Assembly: GCF_964204645.1 (NCBI RefSeq)
Contig: NC_134033.1
Coordinates: forward strand, 10,809,155 to 10,873,154
Length of the DNA: 64,000 nucleotides
DNA from: Tubulanus polymorphus
Lineage: Eukaryota; Nemertea; Palaeonemertea; Tubulaniformes; Tubulanidae
Direction: 5' to 3'
Below the pieces are notes generated by a model that was not told the DNA's origin, did not search any database, and saw nothing but the letters and a program-made list of their open reading frames with translations. The position numbers were made by a program, and so were the translations under genes. This document shows, in pieces, positions 42,077 through 53,854 of the stretch. Numbering within the stretch: the stretch's first letter is position 1; each line of letters begins with the position of its first letter.

Positions 42077-44444
42077 GATCCAAGCATATTACGAGCTCCT
42101 AACTACGATGCCAAATAAATATCTTTTATTAAGTCGTGCGTAAATCTATTGTGTTCACACATTCGACATTTATTCTATTAAATTTCTGAGCTGGAGATGT
42201 CGTTTTGATACATAATGGAACGTTACTTTAAAGCTCCATCGACAAAACTTTAACGCGCTGTTCAACTTAGATATGTGTTTTGCCCTGTTTTGCATGTGAA
42301 TCTACATTCGGCTGCTTTTACTCATTGGTTAAGTCAAATATGATTAATTTTCCTTGCATTGTCCACTTTCGTTGGATTCCAAATTTCAAATGATTCCGGA
42401 AATAATACCGCTGCAAACTGCCGTACTACCAGTATTTTGTAATACTAATCGATAGTACACAAACTAACCAGACACTCTTTTACTGCTTATTAATTATTCG
42501 TAGGTTACTGTTACTGCTGCATACGCAATGAGACCGAGAGGTGTAATTCTGTGTGTTGACTAATGTTCCAGTCAGTTCAGTTACGTTAAGTCAGCCTCAA
42601 GGTGATTCGTTACATTTTTCAATATGTCAAAAGTTCCATGATTTATTTTATCATCAAATTGATATTCCATCCAACTTTGACAGAAATTATATGAACATCC
42701 TAATGATTTGGATTGATAATAATTTTCTGTTTTAAATCAAATAATCTATTTCTGAAAACAATTAACTATGATTCATCTTATAATTCAAACCTGGATTATA
42801 TTTTCTAAACACATAATTTCTGATATAGGCAGGATTATCTGTATAAGGAATAATCATATAATCAGAATTACTCGTTCCAAATTTCTTATTTTTATTAGGG
42901 TTTCTGCTGCTTTCGCAGAAACCCTCTTGTAATTCTGTTGATTATTATTATCATTATTATTATTATCATGAATTTTCCGCTTTCCAGCCAAACATTTTTC
43001 ATGAAATGTAACTCCTCTCAGATTCGACTGCTAACAGCTAATAAACGTAATTTTCAATGATGAAAGAAATATAACTCAGCGCCTGACCATTTCGAATTTG
43101 CGTATTGTAATTCATTATGAATTAATTCCGCGTAATTGTTGGGTCTAAACAGCAAATAAGAATGTCGCAAGCCTCATAATCTATTGATAAATGTACATCC
43201 CGAAAAGCCTACAAATTACCGGACGACCTTGAGCTTCAAACTCAACCGTAAATCACGGATTCGGACACGGATTCGGACTTACATCAGTCTGGATCCGTCA
43301 TTTCCCGCGAACAATAACTACAGCGGTTCGCAATAAACAACGGCGGATGGTTGAATCATTTTCGGCTTTAATTTATCGCGAGTTTTAGGACGTAAATGAA
43401 TTTCACGGAACCATGATCCCTAAAATGAGTCAATTGATTAATTCTATTTGTAAGTAAATTGACGTTGGCTACAATTCCTGGAGATTTCTGGCTCAAATCA
43501 ACGTAATATGGACAGAAATAGCAGGGTTTTTCATATGGAATTCTACTTCTGCGTTCACTTGACGATCGATGACAACGACGACAGCAGATTTTATGTAATT
43601 TCAGATGAGAATCCGTTACCCAGGGAATGTTTTATGTGCCATTTACTTAGTAAAAAATTATGCGTCAATAAGAGGAATATATTTTTGTTTTTCTAAATAA
43701 TCAATTGTTGAATTAGATAAAGTAACTGCTAACGTTAATTTTAAAATATCATCCTCCAATTATATAGAAAAAAATTACCCATATATTTTACCCAACATTT
43801 TTACCCAAAAACCTACATACCACGTGCCTCGTGCCCTTGGTTTCAAACCCCAAATTTACACTTACTGGTGTGTGAATGTTTTCTAGATTCTGCCAGCTAC
43901 CAAAGTCCTTCGTTTTGCAAATTTCTCAAAGCGTCACCTTTTCCATTTCCAGTATATAGTGGAGCCGTTTGATACTCGGGGATATTAATTATAGCAAAAT
44001 TACTACCCACATGACCAAAGGACTACTACGTCACAATCATTTGCTTTTAACACATCGGACTACCACCCACAGGACTAACTGACTGCTTCTAAATCATTGG
44101 ACTATAACACATTGGACTACATACCACCCCACGATCAACGGACTAGGCCTACATCACGATCGTTGAACTACGGAATATAGTCATTGGACTAAAACGTTCA
44201 TTTTGTAAGATTTGTAAAATGGCGTTATTTGTGTTTGTCAGCCAACAATAAACCATTATCTGTAAACATATATGAACTTTGTTCTAGTTTGAATGATATC
44301 TCGGAGCCGAAACTGCTTTCACGAGCGGTTTCCAGTTTGTTTTTTTTTCTGCTGTCCCTGATATTTCTAGATAATAAAAGCGAGCCTCAATTCACGTAGC
44401 GAGTGATTCACCAGAGCGCGCAGTTTCATGAGTGTTTTGCTAAT

Positions 44445-44745
44445 TCAAAACACGCTGGTTCAAACCCCTCTAAATCTTCTATTCCCCTCTAAATCTTCTA
44501 TTCAGCATCAGGACCCCACTCTGAATCGGTGTCATTAATTACTGGGTTCGAACCCGGGACACCCCTGTACATCCTCTATTCAACATCAAGACCACTCTGA
44601 ATCAGTATCGGTAATTACTGAGTTCGAACCCGGGACACCCCTGTAAATCCTCTATTCAACATCAGGACCACTCTGAATCAGTGTTAGTAATTACTGGGTT
44701 CGAATCCGGGAACCACTGTACACATGCTATTCAGCATCAGAACAA
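44445..44745 (-). repeat. tandem tRNA-B-box-like repeat, array 2 (inverted relative to array 1)
   Basis: Four copies of the same unit as 29380-29870 on the other strand: TTACTGGGTTCGAACCCGGG, ACACCCCTGTACATCCTCTATTCA, CATCAGGACCACTCTGAATCAG. Just to the left (44390-44460) is a tRNA-like head ending GCTGGTTCAAACCCC. Confidence 0.8.
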
Positions 44746-45104
44746 TCATTACTCTCAGATGTAATAATTCAAGGGGTCTATTGCAGGATTTTGATGTGTT
44801 TACCTTAAATCTGAAGTCTCATTTTGTGCGGCCCCATTCGGTCTGTGAAAAGTCCATTTTTGAATTACCGACTGCTAATTTGTGTTTTGGTTTTACAACT
44901 GGCGCTGCGATATTTCAGCAGGATTTACTGTTAATCAGGTTCAAATCCCTGCCGACGGTGGATTGAACAAGTATACGTTTGGGGTCGGTATCTTTTAAAC
45001 GCGTTTAAATCCACGCACCTTGTCAATGCTTATCAAATTTGCGCTGCGGGTGAGGCTGGTTTTACCCTAGAGGAGGATGTCTCCAACCACTTCTGATACG
45101 AAGA

Positions 45105-45265
45105 TTGTCCCGGTTCGTTGGTTAGGCTACTCGGTGTACAAGTTTATTTCCGTGTAGGCTCCGTACTTTGCGTCTCTGTTTTCGAATCTAGAGACCACGG
45201 GCCAAGTATTTGTTGTCAGCGGCAAAAATGACACTGATAAAAATACAAATAAAGTAAGTAAGTAC
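45105..45265 (+). mobile_element. tRNA-derived SINE-like sequence with (GTAA)n tail
   Basis: CGTTGGTTAGGCTACTCGG resembles an A box and TTTTCGAATCTAG a B box about 70 bases later; the sequence ends AATACAAATAAAGTAAGTAAG, a short-repeat tail. No second copy is in the window, so this is tentative. Confidence 0.35.
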
Positions 45266-45367
45266 AGTTAGTTTCTTTTTATAAATAATTTTATTCGTCG
45301 ATCGATTTCTTCAAATAATGACAGTATTGAGTAATGCAAGGCAAGGCAAACCGAGCGGGATCAAATA

Positions 45368-46050
45368 TTATTGATGTAGGTGAATTTGTCTGTTTCTTCC
45401 AGGACCAACGATCCGTTTGAAATGCATCGTCATCGTCGTTATATTTGGATTATAACCCAAAATCAGATGCACGACTCCGCGATCGATAAGGCGAGTGACA
45501 ACCGCTCGTCGCCTGCCGCCACGTAGAAGTACCCGGATACTGACGTCATACACGCGATATCGATTTCTCGTCTCATATACATTTCCGCCTCCGATTTTAT
45601 TTCCTTCTTTTGCGACATCGTTTTGAAGACGGAAGTAATCTTTGGCTACGATAAGTTGAATAACTGCGGGATCGTTATCGTAGAAATGAAGCCGTCTTGT
45701 CATTTCTATATCCCAATGTTCCTGGTTGGTCGCCAGTTGTTGGAATTCGTAGGTCGTCATGAAATGTTTGTTCTCGAAGTCGTTGCTGAGATATCGCTTC
45801 CACTGTTCCTCGTGTCTGACATGTACTGAACAAATATAAACAAAACGTTATGAAAACCTGGTGATCAGAAAAGTCTTACCCGATTCTTCTAGAACGAAGA
45901 GGTCTCCGGTGGAGTTCCCCGGTAGACCGTTTTACCTCGTTTTACCGCCTCGATGTTACCGCCATTCAACTGCTCTTCAGACACTTCGTTATCGGTGGCA
46001 TTGACCCAGATTATAGACACGACGATCAAAGCTACGATATTCCTGACCAT
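45368..46050 (-). CDS. secreted protein of unknown family, two exons
   Basis: Exon 1 46050-45936 and exon 2 45825-45368 (TGA-side end in the minus sense), phase 1, 190 residues. A clear signal peptide (MVRNIVALIVVSIIWVNA) is followed by an acidic stretch, EAVKRVHVRHEEQWKRYL at the exon junction, then a charged domain ending GRNRQIHLHQ. One NIT glycosylation site. No cysteine in the mature part, so not a disulfide-rich peptide. A stronger-looking donor at 45891 (TCGG|GTAAGA) would run through an in-frame stop; the donor at 45935 (CGAG|GTAAAA) keeps the frame and phase. I do not recognise the family. Confidence 0.65.
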
Positions 46051-46208
46051 TTTCCTATCTTCAAAGAACAACAACTTCTTTCTTCGGAATGAAAATAACT
46101 ATCAATATTTGATCGTTTGTTAAATGTAATTCAATTCAAATGACAAAAACTAAAAACCCATGAATTTATTTCATGTTTAACTTATATTTCATCCCGCTAC
46201 TGTCTTAC

Positions 46209-46277
46209 CTTCTTCTCGACCGCTCAAACCCGAACCGATTGATTACAAACAATCGCCGAGGACACTGACTATTTATA
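46209..46277 (-). promoter_or_regulatory. TATA box and 5' untranslated exon of the two-exon secreted gene
   Basis: TATAAATA on the minus strand at 46277-46270. About 60 bases downstream is a donor GAGAAGAAG|GTAAGA (46209/46208), which suggests a short non-coding first exon spliced to an acceptor just before the ATG at 46050. Confidence 0.5.
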
Positions 46278-46604
46278 TTCGTGTTTTATGTCAGTATTTA
46301 TTGTTAATAAAGATATCCATCATCAAATATATTTATTGTCTTCAAATACAGGCCACGCTGATGATCCAATAAAATAAAGATAACGTTAATTTCCGCAGCT
46401 CTTCCAACCCATAGACGTGTGGTCATCCATAGCCCAAACGCCGGCACAAATTCGAACCCAGAGGCTTTCGTAAGCTCTCGTAGGCCCACTTATGAAGTTG
46501 GTTAGTTCTAACAACCCGACACGTTGTTACAGTGCTTGAAACCGACAGTTTTATGCCAACAGTAAAAAGGTATGAAATCAGGCGTAACGTTATATCTCGG
46601 AATG

Positions 46605-46715
46605 CCTTTAACCCTAAACCTAACAGCTCTAACCCGATCAGAACTCGATCCTGCAGCCTCCAGCATGCCAGCCGAGCATGTGCTAACCGCTAGACCATAG
46701 ACCAGTAGTGACTGA
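46605..46715 (-). mobile_element. tRNA-derived SINE head
   Basis: On the minus strand TATGGTCTAGCGGTTAGCAC is a near-perfect A box (as in Glu/Asp-type tRNAs), followed about 45 bases later by GGATCGAGTTCTGATC, a B-box-like word. The stems do not pair as a functional tRNA. Confidence 0.5.
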
Positions 46716-47269
46716 GTTTGTTTATAGGTTTGTCTGCAGAGTGTGGCGAATGGTGACAGTCAGGTGTGGCTCACTAACTATATCCGCTATAATTATCTGC
46801 TGATCACCATATATTCTTAATAAGGGGTATTACCAATACTGATAAGGGTATTTCGCAATTAGGTCTGGCAATTTCTTCACTAAGAAAACTAATATGGCCG
46901 GATTAAATGCCCGCGATGACTCACTCTCAATAGACCCGCGGAGCTCTATCATTATTCCTCCTATAGATAAGTCTGTATAATGTGTGTGAATGGTACAGGT
47001 GAATTCATAATCAATTTGTTTTATGATTCTAGTCATAACGTAAATAATTGTTTATCTATAGCGGAGACTATAGCACTTTAAAATGTCAGTTCAAAAACCA
47101 CAAATTAATTCAACTGTGAGCTTCTCTTCTATCGACATGTGAACATTAATTACAGTCAGTTATTAACGTACCCATTATGATGCGATTAGACTCGTGTGCG
47201 ATAGTCGTCCTCATTCAGAAGATGAATTTAATTGTGTAATATTTTCATATCCAGGAATGTTTAAATGCG

Positions 47270-47640
47270 GCGATCAATGTCTGGACTCAGTTCCACAGTT
47301 ACTGGATTCGGTTCCGCAGTTACTGGACCCATTTCCACAGTTACTGGACCCATTACCATAGTTACTGGACCCGTTTCCACAGTTACTGGACCCTTTTCCA
47401 CAGTTACTGGACCCATTTCCACAGTTACTGGACCCGTTTCCACAGTTACTGGACCCATTTCCACAGTTACTGGACCCGTTTCCACAGTTACTGCACCCAT
47501 TTCCACAGTAACTGGACCCATTTCCACACTTACTAGACCCAGTTCCACAGTTCTGGACTCAGTTCCACAGTTCTGAACCCAATTCAACAGCTCTGGACCC
47601 AGTTCTACAGTTACTGGACCATATTCCTCAGTTCTGGGCT
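47270..47640 (+). repeat. 21-base minisatellite (CCACAGTTACTGGACCCATTT)
   Basis: About seventeen copies, most exactly 21 bases and so open in one frame on each strand (STVTGPI repeats on plus, TVEMGPV on minus). No start context, splice site or flanking coding sequence supports translation. The unit is the reverse complement of the GTGGAACTGGGTCCAG word at 17935-18190. Confidence 0.85.
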
Positions 47641-47956
47641 GGGTGCCACATTTCTGTTATTCGAATATGGCTCAAATGGTTCTATCGGCTCGATTGAGTG
47701 AAATTGGGGGAATTGGACAATATGAGGTTGATGCCACCAAAATACCAGTTAAATGAATATAAAGCTTTCAGGACAACCCAGATCGTATGATAACAAATAA
47801 CACTAATCAGAGCTGCTATTGACCAATTCTTCTCTTTAGCTCTATTTCATTTCCTCTCATACCTATCCTCTAAATAGTTAGGGAAAAACGATCGAAAAAT
47901 GTATCCAAAACAAAATAGCGGCTAGCAACTTTAAAATGGTTTATTGTAGATAAACT

Positions 47957-48182
47957 ATGGTGGCTGATAAGGGCCATAGCGTAAAATTCCTGGTATGTAA
48001 ATGAGGGCGCCAGAACGCCAAAACGAAAAAAACGTCCAATTTTCTCTGAAAGTTCGTTTTGGTGCGCCAAAACGAACTTTTAGAGAAAATTGGACGTTTT
48101 TTTTCGTTTTGGCGTTCTGGCGTTCTGGCGCCCTCATTTACATACCAGGAATTTTACGCTATGGCCCTTATCAGCCACCATA
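47957..48182. mobile_element. near-perfect 226-base palindrome
   Basis: Centre at about 48064.5 (GTTCGTTTTGGTGCGCCAAA). The left arm starts TGGTGGCTGATAAGGGCCAT and the right arm ends ATGGCCCTTATCAGCCACCA. The only clear asymmetry is one extra GTTCTGGC in the right arm. The outer flanks (TGGTTTATT / AATAAACCA) continue the symmetry weakly. Likely a young foldback MITE. Confidence 0.85.
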
Positions 48183-48466
48183 ATAAACCAACAATACACT
48201 ATGAAATAAGCTATTTATACGCTAAACTGAAATGAATATTTGAAGCTATAACGCCCGGATATCAAGTCAATTTGAGGTTTCTTATTATCGGGTCAGAAGC
48301 GCCACGTGGATGTAACCCCCCCCGCATTAACTGGCTGTAATCATAATGATCATATCAATCATAACAATAGATGCAACTGTCAATGTTCTTATCATTAATG
48401 AGTTAATGATCTCTACTTATTGTGTTCTCTAACTGATAAGTATTATCGGTAAGCTTGTCCAGACTG

Positions 48467-48473
48467 TATAAAA
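48467..48473 (+). promoter_or_regulatory. TATA box of the CUB-trypsin gene
   Basis: TATAAAA 62 bases before the ATG, with an initiator-like TTCAGTC near 48503, about 30-36 bases downstream. This gives a short 5' leader. Confidence 0.6.
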
Positions 48474-48528
48474 TGACCAGTGGTCAGTGTTGTGGTTAGT
48501 GCTTCAGTCTCCATAGATACTGCAGGCA

Positions 48529-51500
48529 ATGATGAAGTGGTTAATTGTTGTGTTCGTGGTTGCATTGGTGCACCAATCAGTCGCTGGTGAGTTTTCAGTT
48601 CCAAAGTTCTGGATTCAGTTCCACAGTTATATATTGATTCCACTTCCACAGATCTAGATGAATGTGGAATTCCCCCTGGATCCAGATCCACGGTTCTGGA
48701 CTGTGGAACTGGATCCTGGAATGATTCCACAGTCGTGCCTTCAGTCCGAAAGTTGTCTTCGTTTGATTAAGGGAGTACTTTAAAATATTTGAACCAAACG
48801 CTTGAGGTTTTTATGAATTATCGAAATTTGTTCTGTCTTTGTGTAGAGTATTTCGAATGCGACAAACAACTAACACAACACAGCGCCACCATCGACTCGC
48901 ATAGAAACTACGGCTCGGTAAATTTACCAATCGTCGACTGTCGCTGGATCCTCGTAGTACCGAGCGGATATGACGTCATCATCGAAACGGAAGAATTCGA
49001 TATACCGAAACAATATCCATCTTACAGGTAAGTTACGCAGTCACGTGACCGCCCGCTTCTGGGATATTGAGGGCCACTTTTAAAACTATATCATCAACAA
49101 ACCGTGGTGAATTTAGTTAACAATACGGCATATCGACAAATTTTAGTTCCGCTATTATTCGTTTGATGGCACTTGTCAGAACCGGAAATTGAAACCTGAA
49201 TCCGCCATGTTTTAGTTCATCTGAAACAAAAAATCTCTCGCTTCAAGCGTTATTTGACTAACTAAACCTCGTCACGCATAACCCTTTATATATTTAATAC
49301 GATAAAATTCCCAAAGACTACAAAATCATTATATATTTACTGCTTTGATTTCAGGTTTAACACGACTCATTTACCAATCTCTATTATCATTGATATGAAT
49401 ATAATTGATATTTCTGTTTCAGTTGTCAGTCTAACGATGGATTGCGTCTGATATCTCTAATGAATTCTAATTCCTGGTCCCGATATACGTATTTCTGTGG
49501 AGATAAAGGACCGGCAATGCGCATTAAAGACGTTCATTTAGTTTATCTGATGGTAGTAAACAATCACTCGAACGCGAAGGGTTTCCGTATTAAATACCGA
49601 TTTGTAGGACCGGACGCGAGTAAGTGAAATATGATATCTTTACTTACTCGGTTCAATGGTATCATCTCTATTGTGATATCTTTCAATGAAATTGCCAAAA
49701 ATCAATCCGATTTTTAGGATGTTAGAAAATGGAATTAGTTTAAAAAGCTGAATGAAAATCAATTTATTTATGCATTAAACGAGTGATAAACATGAAACAC
49801 GAACAACTTATTCGAGCAAATTTTAAATATGTTTTAAACTAATATCCATTGATTATTTGCCTTAGCTACAACTCGTGCCCCGATAACGAACGGACCGAGT
49901 ATTCCCTGGGACGGTGAATGCGGCGTACAGAAGATCAAACCGATTCTAGGAAATGGTTTAGACGGATTCCGTATTGTCGGTGGTCGGGAAGCTCGTCCGG
50001 GTAGTTGGCCTTGGATGGTTCGTATGTATGGAGTAGGTTGTGGAGGAACTCTCATTCATCCTCAATGGGTAGTGACCGCTGCTCATTGTATCGGCATGTA
50101 AGTTTCAGCTCTAGGGGGTAGAGCGGAGAGTGTGAGCGGGTCAGAGAGGGAGGGGAGAGCTAGAGAGAGTGCGGGGAGAGAGAAGGGGCCGAGAGTGGGG
50201 GGAGAGAGAGAGGGGAGAGAAAGCGCAGGGAGAGAGAAGGGAATGGAGAGAGTAGAGGCTATGAAGGGGAGAGATGGTATTTTCATACTAAGAATTCTTG
50301 CCGCTTATGATTCTTGATACAAAGATTTTTCAACAACTTTAAAAAATTCTAATAACAAACTGTTTAGAAGAGATAAATACACGCTTAAAGAATCAATCTT
50401 GAAATAAAGAGTCGTTTGTTGATCGCTGATGTTTGTATATATATTTCAGCGGCGCTGACCCGAGACGTTATCAAGTCGCTTTAGGTATGCATACACGCAG
50501 AGAATCAGACAGACAAGTGATACAAGTGGAGAAAGTCTTCGCTCATGAACTTTACGACAAAAGTCGAACGAATCGAGACATCACTTTATTGAAACTGGAA
50601 CGGCCGGTGAAACTGACTGATCGAGTTTGGCCTGCTTGTTTACCATCGTCGGACGTGTACGACGGGCAGAAATGTTACGCTACCGGCTGGGGTGCTACGA
50701 AAGGTAAATGACAAGATTAAAATCCACAAGATTAAGCAAACGAAATTTACAAAAATCTAAAATTACAATACACGACGTTTTGGACTCAACATCAATAACT
50801 TCAGTTGAATATCAAACTGTATTTGATGAAAGCTGAATGAATTACTCAATACATTTTGCTGAATGTCAATTTTTTATCAATAGCAATGATTTGAACTGAT
50901 TTGATTTTTATGTTTTGTGAATTTCTAGGAACGAGTAATCACGGTAACTTGAAACAGGCTTTATTACCAGTTATAGCCAGAGATAGATGCAACAGGTACA
51001 ACTACGGACGTGTTACTGAGTATATGATATGTGGAGGTTATGTAGCTGGAGGTCACGATTCCTGTCAGGTGAGTGAAGCTGGTGCTGCTCTATTTTTGAC
51101 GCCGTAAAACACAATGATAATCCATTTAATACAATAGTAACTACTATGCATTTTCTGAGGTGAAGTGTGTCCGTCGGTGTGCCGACATTAATATTGAGGT
51201 CGAAAAATATGCATACATATTTTGGCGTTTATTTTCTAATTAATCAAATTTCATGACTCATTTTCTATTTAATAAATTCTCATATATTTCCAGGAATGAA
51301 TTTTGGTTGAAATTATATTTTGTGTTATATTTATATATGTCATTTTACAAGGCGTCCAATAAATTCGAAAATTAGTTCCCTTGTTTTTAACCGATTTTAG
51401 CAGACGATCACGTAGTTTTTCGTGTTAATGATTTTGTAGGGTGATAGCGGCGGACCATACGTGTGCGAAGTGAACGGACGCTATGAACTGAAGGGGGTCG

Positions 51501-51601
51501 TCTCCTGGGGCTACGGTTGCGCCCAGCGGGGTAAACCAGGAGTTTATACAAACGTCATCAAATTCGTTGATTGGATCAATGAGAAAATCGCCAATAACTA
51601 A
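48529..51601 (+). CDS. secreted CUB domain - trypsin-like serine protease, seven exons
   Basis: Exons 48529-48586, 48847-49027, 49423-49619, 49866-50097, 50450-50703, 50929-51068, 51440-51601, all with matching phases. Exon 1 is a signal peptide ([16 protein letters not shown]). Exons 2-3 form a CUB domain with the usual four cysteines (FECDK, VDCRW, SCQSN, YFCGD). A linker with ECGVQ leads to the activation site R/IVGG. Catalytic His in TAAHC, Asp in RDITLL, Ser in GDSGGP. The S1 pocket Asp sits six residues before the Ser (DSCQGDS), so cleavage after Arg/Lys is expected. Known relatives act in extracellular matrix turnover, immunity or digestion; the role here is not fixed by sequence. Poly(A) signal candidates follow near 51640. 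Confidence 0.9.
49122..49297. repeat. repeat shared with the 53 kb inverted repeat, third copy
   Basis: AATACGGCATATCGACAAAT, GTTTGATGGC, CAGAACCGGAA, ATCCGCCATGTTTTAGTTCAT and AATCTCTCGCTTCAAG match the arms at 53044 and 53854. It lies in intron 2 of the protease gene. Confidence 0.7.
50110..50265 (+). repeat. GAGAG-rich polypurine tract in the protease intron 4
   Basis: GGGAGAGAGAGAGGGGAGAG-type low-complexity sequence, just after the exon 4 donor. Confidence 0.6.
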
Positions 51602-52132
51602 AATCTCGATTGTATTATTGCGAATTTCGTTAGAGCAAAATAAAATATATTCTATAAAATTCTAAATAAAGAAGCATCTTTTTGTCTGGTTTCTGTTCTT
51701 TGATCTGAAAAATGCACGAACTCAGATGAGTTTGACGAGGAGCGATTTGTAAATGAACCGTGTTGACCTCTATGGTGTGAAATCAGTAATCCTGAAGACA
51801 AATAGTACTGCGAAGGCTAGCTTCATTTGACTAGAAATTACAAGCTTTATTTCATAATGCAATGAGTAAAGCTTCATCAGGAAAATGACGCATGATGAAG
51901 CTATTGTGTGCACTAGCAGCGAAAGCTTGTAATTTCTAATAAAATCACTTAACCTACGTATTACTACCTGTTTACTCATTTACCTGATGATAGAAGCACT
52001 AGTTGCAGAAGTTCATGCTTGTTTACTATCATAACTATTTTCTATATATAATAGTTACGTACAATGTATACTACCACTGATAATCGACGAAGTCCCACAA
52101 TTGGAATTTCTAAAAGATATAATCTATTAAAA

Positions 52133-52265
52133 CGAAACCACAACGTTTCGACTGTTGACTAACAGAATCAGGTGGAACCACAACGTTTCGACTGTTGACT
52201 AACAGCCATAATCAGGTGGAACCACAACGTTTCGGCTGTTGACCAACAGCCATAATCAAGTGGAA
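52133..52265 (+). repeat. tandem repeat, three copies of about 45-50 bases
   Basis: GGAACCACAACGTTTCGACT / GTTGACTAACAGCCATAATCA, three copies, the last slightly changed. Confidence 0.7.
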
Positions 52266-53043
52266 TGATCCATTCGAATTGTGGGACTTCTTCGAATATC
52301 TACAGTGGACACGGAGGATAAGAAGGCTTCATTCAACTATACTTGGGATACTTGGGATTTTCGCTGATATTCTTTTTCAGCGCACTAATCAAAGGGTGCA
52401 AACGTCAAACGCTATGGTCCGTATTGTCCTGCTGGTGTGGGAAATTATGGTCGTTCAGTTGTTAGTCTGGTAACATCAGGAGGACCGGTTACTGTAGTAA
52501 CATATACGCTTACAACTGGCATGATATAATAGTGAAAAGAAAACAAGGTTTCTTAATGTTTGTTCCTACTGACTGTGACGGTTATGTTCTACAGGACGGA
52601 GAACGTCAGATCACTATGACGTCACATTGTCTCGTGATTACACTTGAAAATCGACGCCTACCGATAGAAAACATAGATGTTTTATCAGAACATGGATATC
52701 AAAATATAGCTGCAAAGCAGCGATGACGGTTTTCTGCAAAGCCATTCACTAGGACGATGAGAATCGTAGTTAATTGAAATACTGTTACATAGAATAAAAT
52801 GCATCGACAGATTCGAACCTAATATGCAACCAATGTGTAAACGTCAAATGTGATTCAGCTTTGAAACCGAACATACGTGGACATACAATCAACAAATATA
52901 GATTTATTCGACCAGGCATTTATTTTGGCATTCAAACATCAGTTACTCTACATGCCACCAACCTCGGGGCCATAGCGTTGTCGATTATGCACTAGTAGAT
53001 TATCACTTGGTCGACTCACTGTCATGTTTTAATATCTCTGATG
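52266..53043. other. region downstream of the protease with unresolved open stretches
   Basis: Around 52395-52500 a frame reads RYGPYCPAGVGNYGRSVVSL and around 52540-52725 another reads CDGYVLQDGERQITM. Both look somewhat protein-like and a CTTTTTCAG acceptor is at 52380, but stops prevent a consistent exon model. Possibly remnants of an older gene. Confidence 0.25.
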
Positions 53044-53854
53044 AATACGGGATATCGACAAATTCAAGTTCTTGAATTACTCGTTTGATGGCGCTAGTCA
53101 GAACCGGAACTTGGAACCTAAATCCGCCATGTTCTAGTTCATTTGCAATAAAAATCTCTCGCTTCAAGTTTTTGGTTAGCGATATTTTACTTACTATACA
53201 ACGGCACGCATAATCCTTTGAGTATGATACCCTGACAATGTGTTGAATTCGATAAAACCTCAATTCGAACGCTAAAGATCACTAGAAATGTAAAAAAACT
53301 ACCAAAAATCACAAATTTAGCGATGACGCTCCAAGCAGCTAACGGAAGTAATGACAGGTGCCGGGTGTCAACACTTTGTTGTTGAGTTTAAGACTCTTAA
53401 GGTAAATTTATTGCAGGCTACACTGATAAATATGAAATAATATTATGAAATGAAATTGATTTTAGAAGGACTAAACTCGTAATATGAAATGTACCAGGCC
53501 TCAAACCAACAATCAAAATTGGGCCGTCAAGTGCTGCCACCATGTGATACCTGGCAACCAGTCCTTACATCGTCAGCAGTTGCAAAATGTTTTTTGATAA
53601 TTTTAGGACACTTATAGTGATTTATAGCCTTTGCAGTGAGGTTTTATCATATCCAACGTAGCGGTAGGATATCATATTTAAAGGATTATGCGTGACGATA
53701 TATAGTAAGTAAAATATCGCTCGTTAAAAACTTGAAGCGAGAGATTTTCATCGCAAATGAACTAGAGCATGGCGGATTTAGGTTCCAATTTCCGGTTCTG
53801 ACTAGCGCCATCAAACGAGTAATCCAGAACTTGAATTTGTCGATATCCCGTATT
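53044..53854. mobile_element. foldback element with arms of about 185 bases
   Basis: Left arm 53044-53232 (AATACGGGATATCGACAAAT..AATCCTTTGAGTATGATACC) and right arm 53667-53854 in reverse, with the outer 30 bases identical. The middle (53233-53666) shows no ORF. A lone arm is at 49122-49297. Confidence 0.75.

Larger units (their letters stand above)
42077..45300. other. intergenic region, right of the GPCR pair
   Basis: 42077-42600 is the right arm's 5' flank. At 43995-44200 there is a degenerate repeat of CA..CGGACTA / CATTGGACTA words. Otherwise AT-rich, with a small hairpin (GGGTTTCTGCTGC..GCAGAAACCC) at 42897-42925. I see no gene apart from short unsupported ORFs such as 43508-43696. Confidence 0.4.

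Noticed and set aside
45889-46074. Apparent frameshift between the signal-peptide exon and the downstream exon of the secreted gene
   Set aside because: Resolved by using the earlier donor at 45935 (CGAG|GTAAAA), which has the right phase; no indel is needed.
47261-47587. Open frames on both strands reading STVTGPI / TVEMGPV repeats
   Set aside because: A product of a 21-base tandem unit; no flanking coding sequence or signal peptide.
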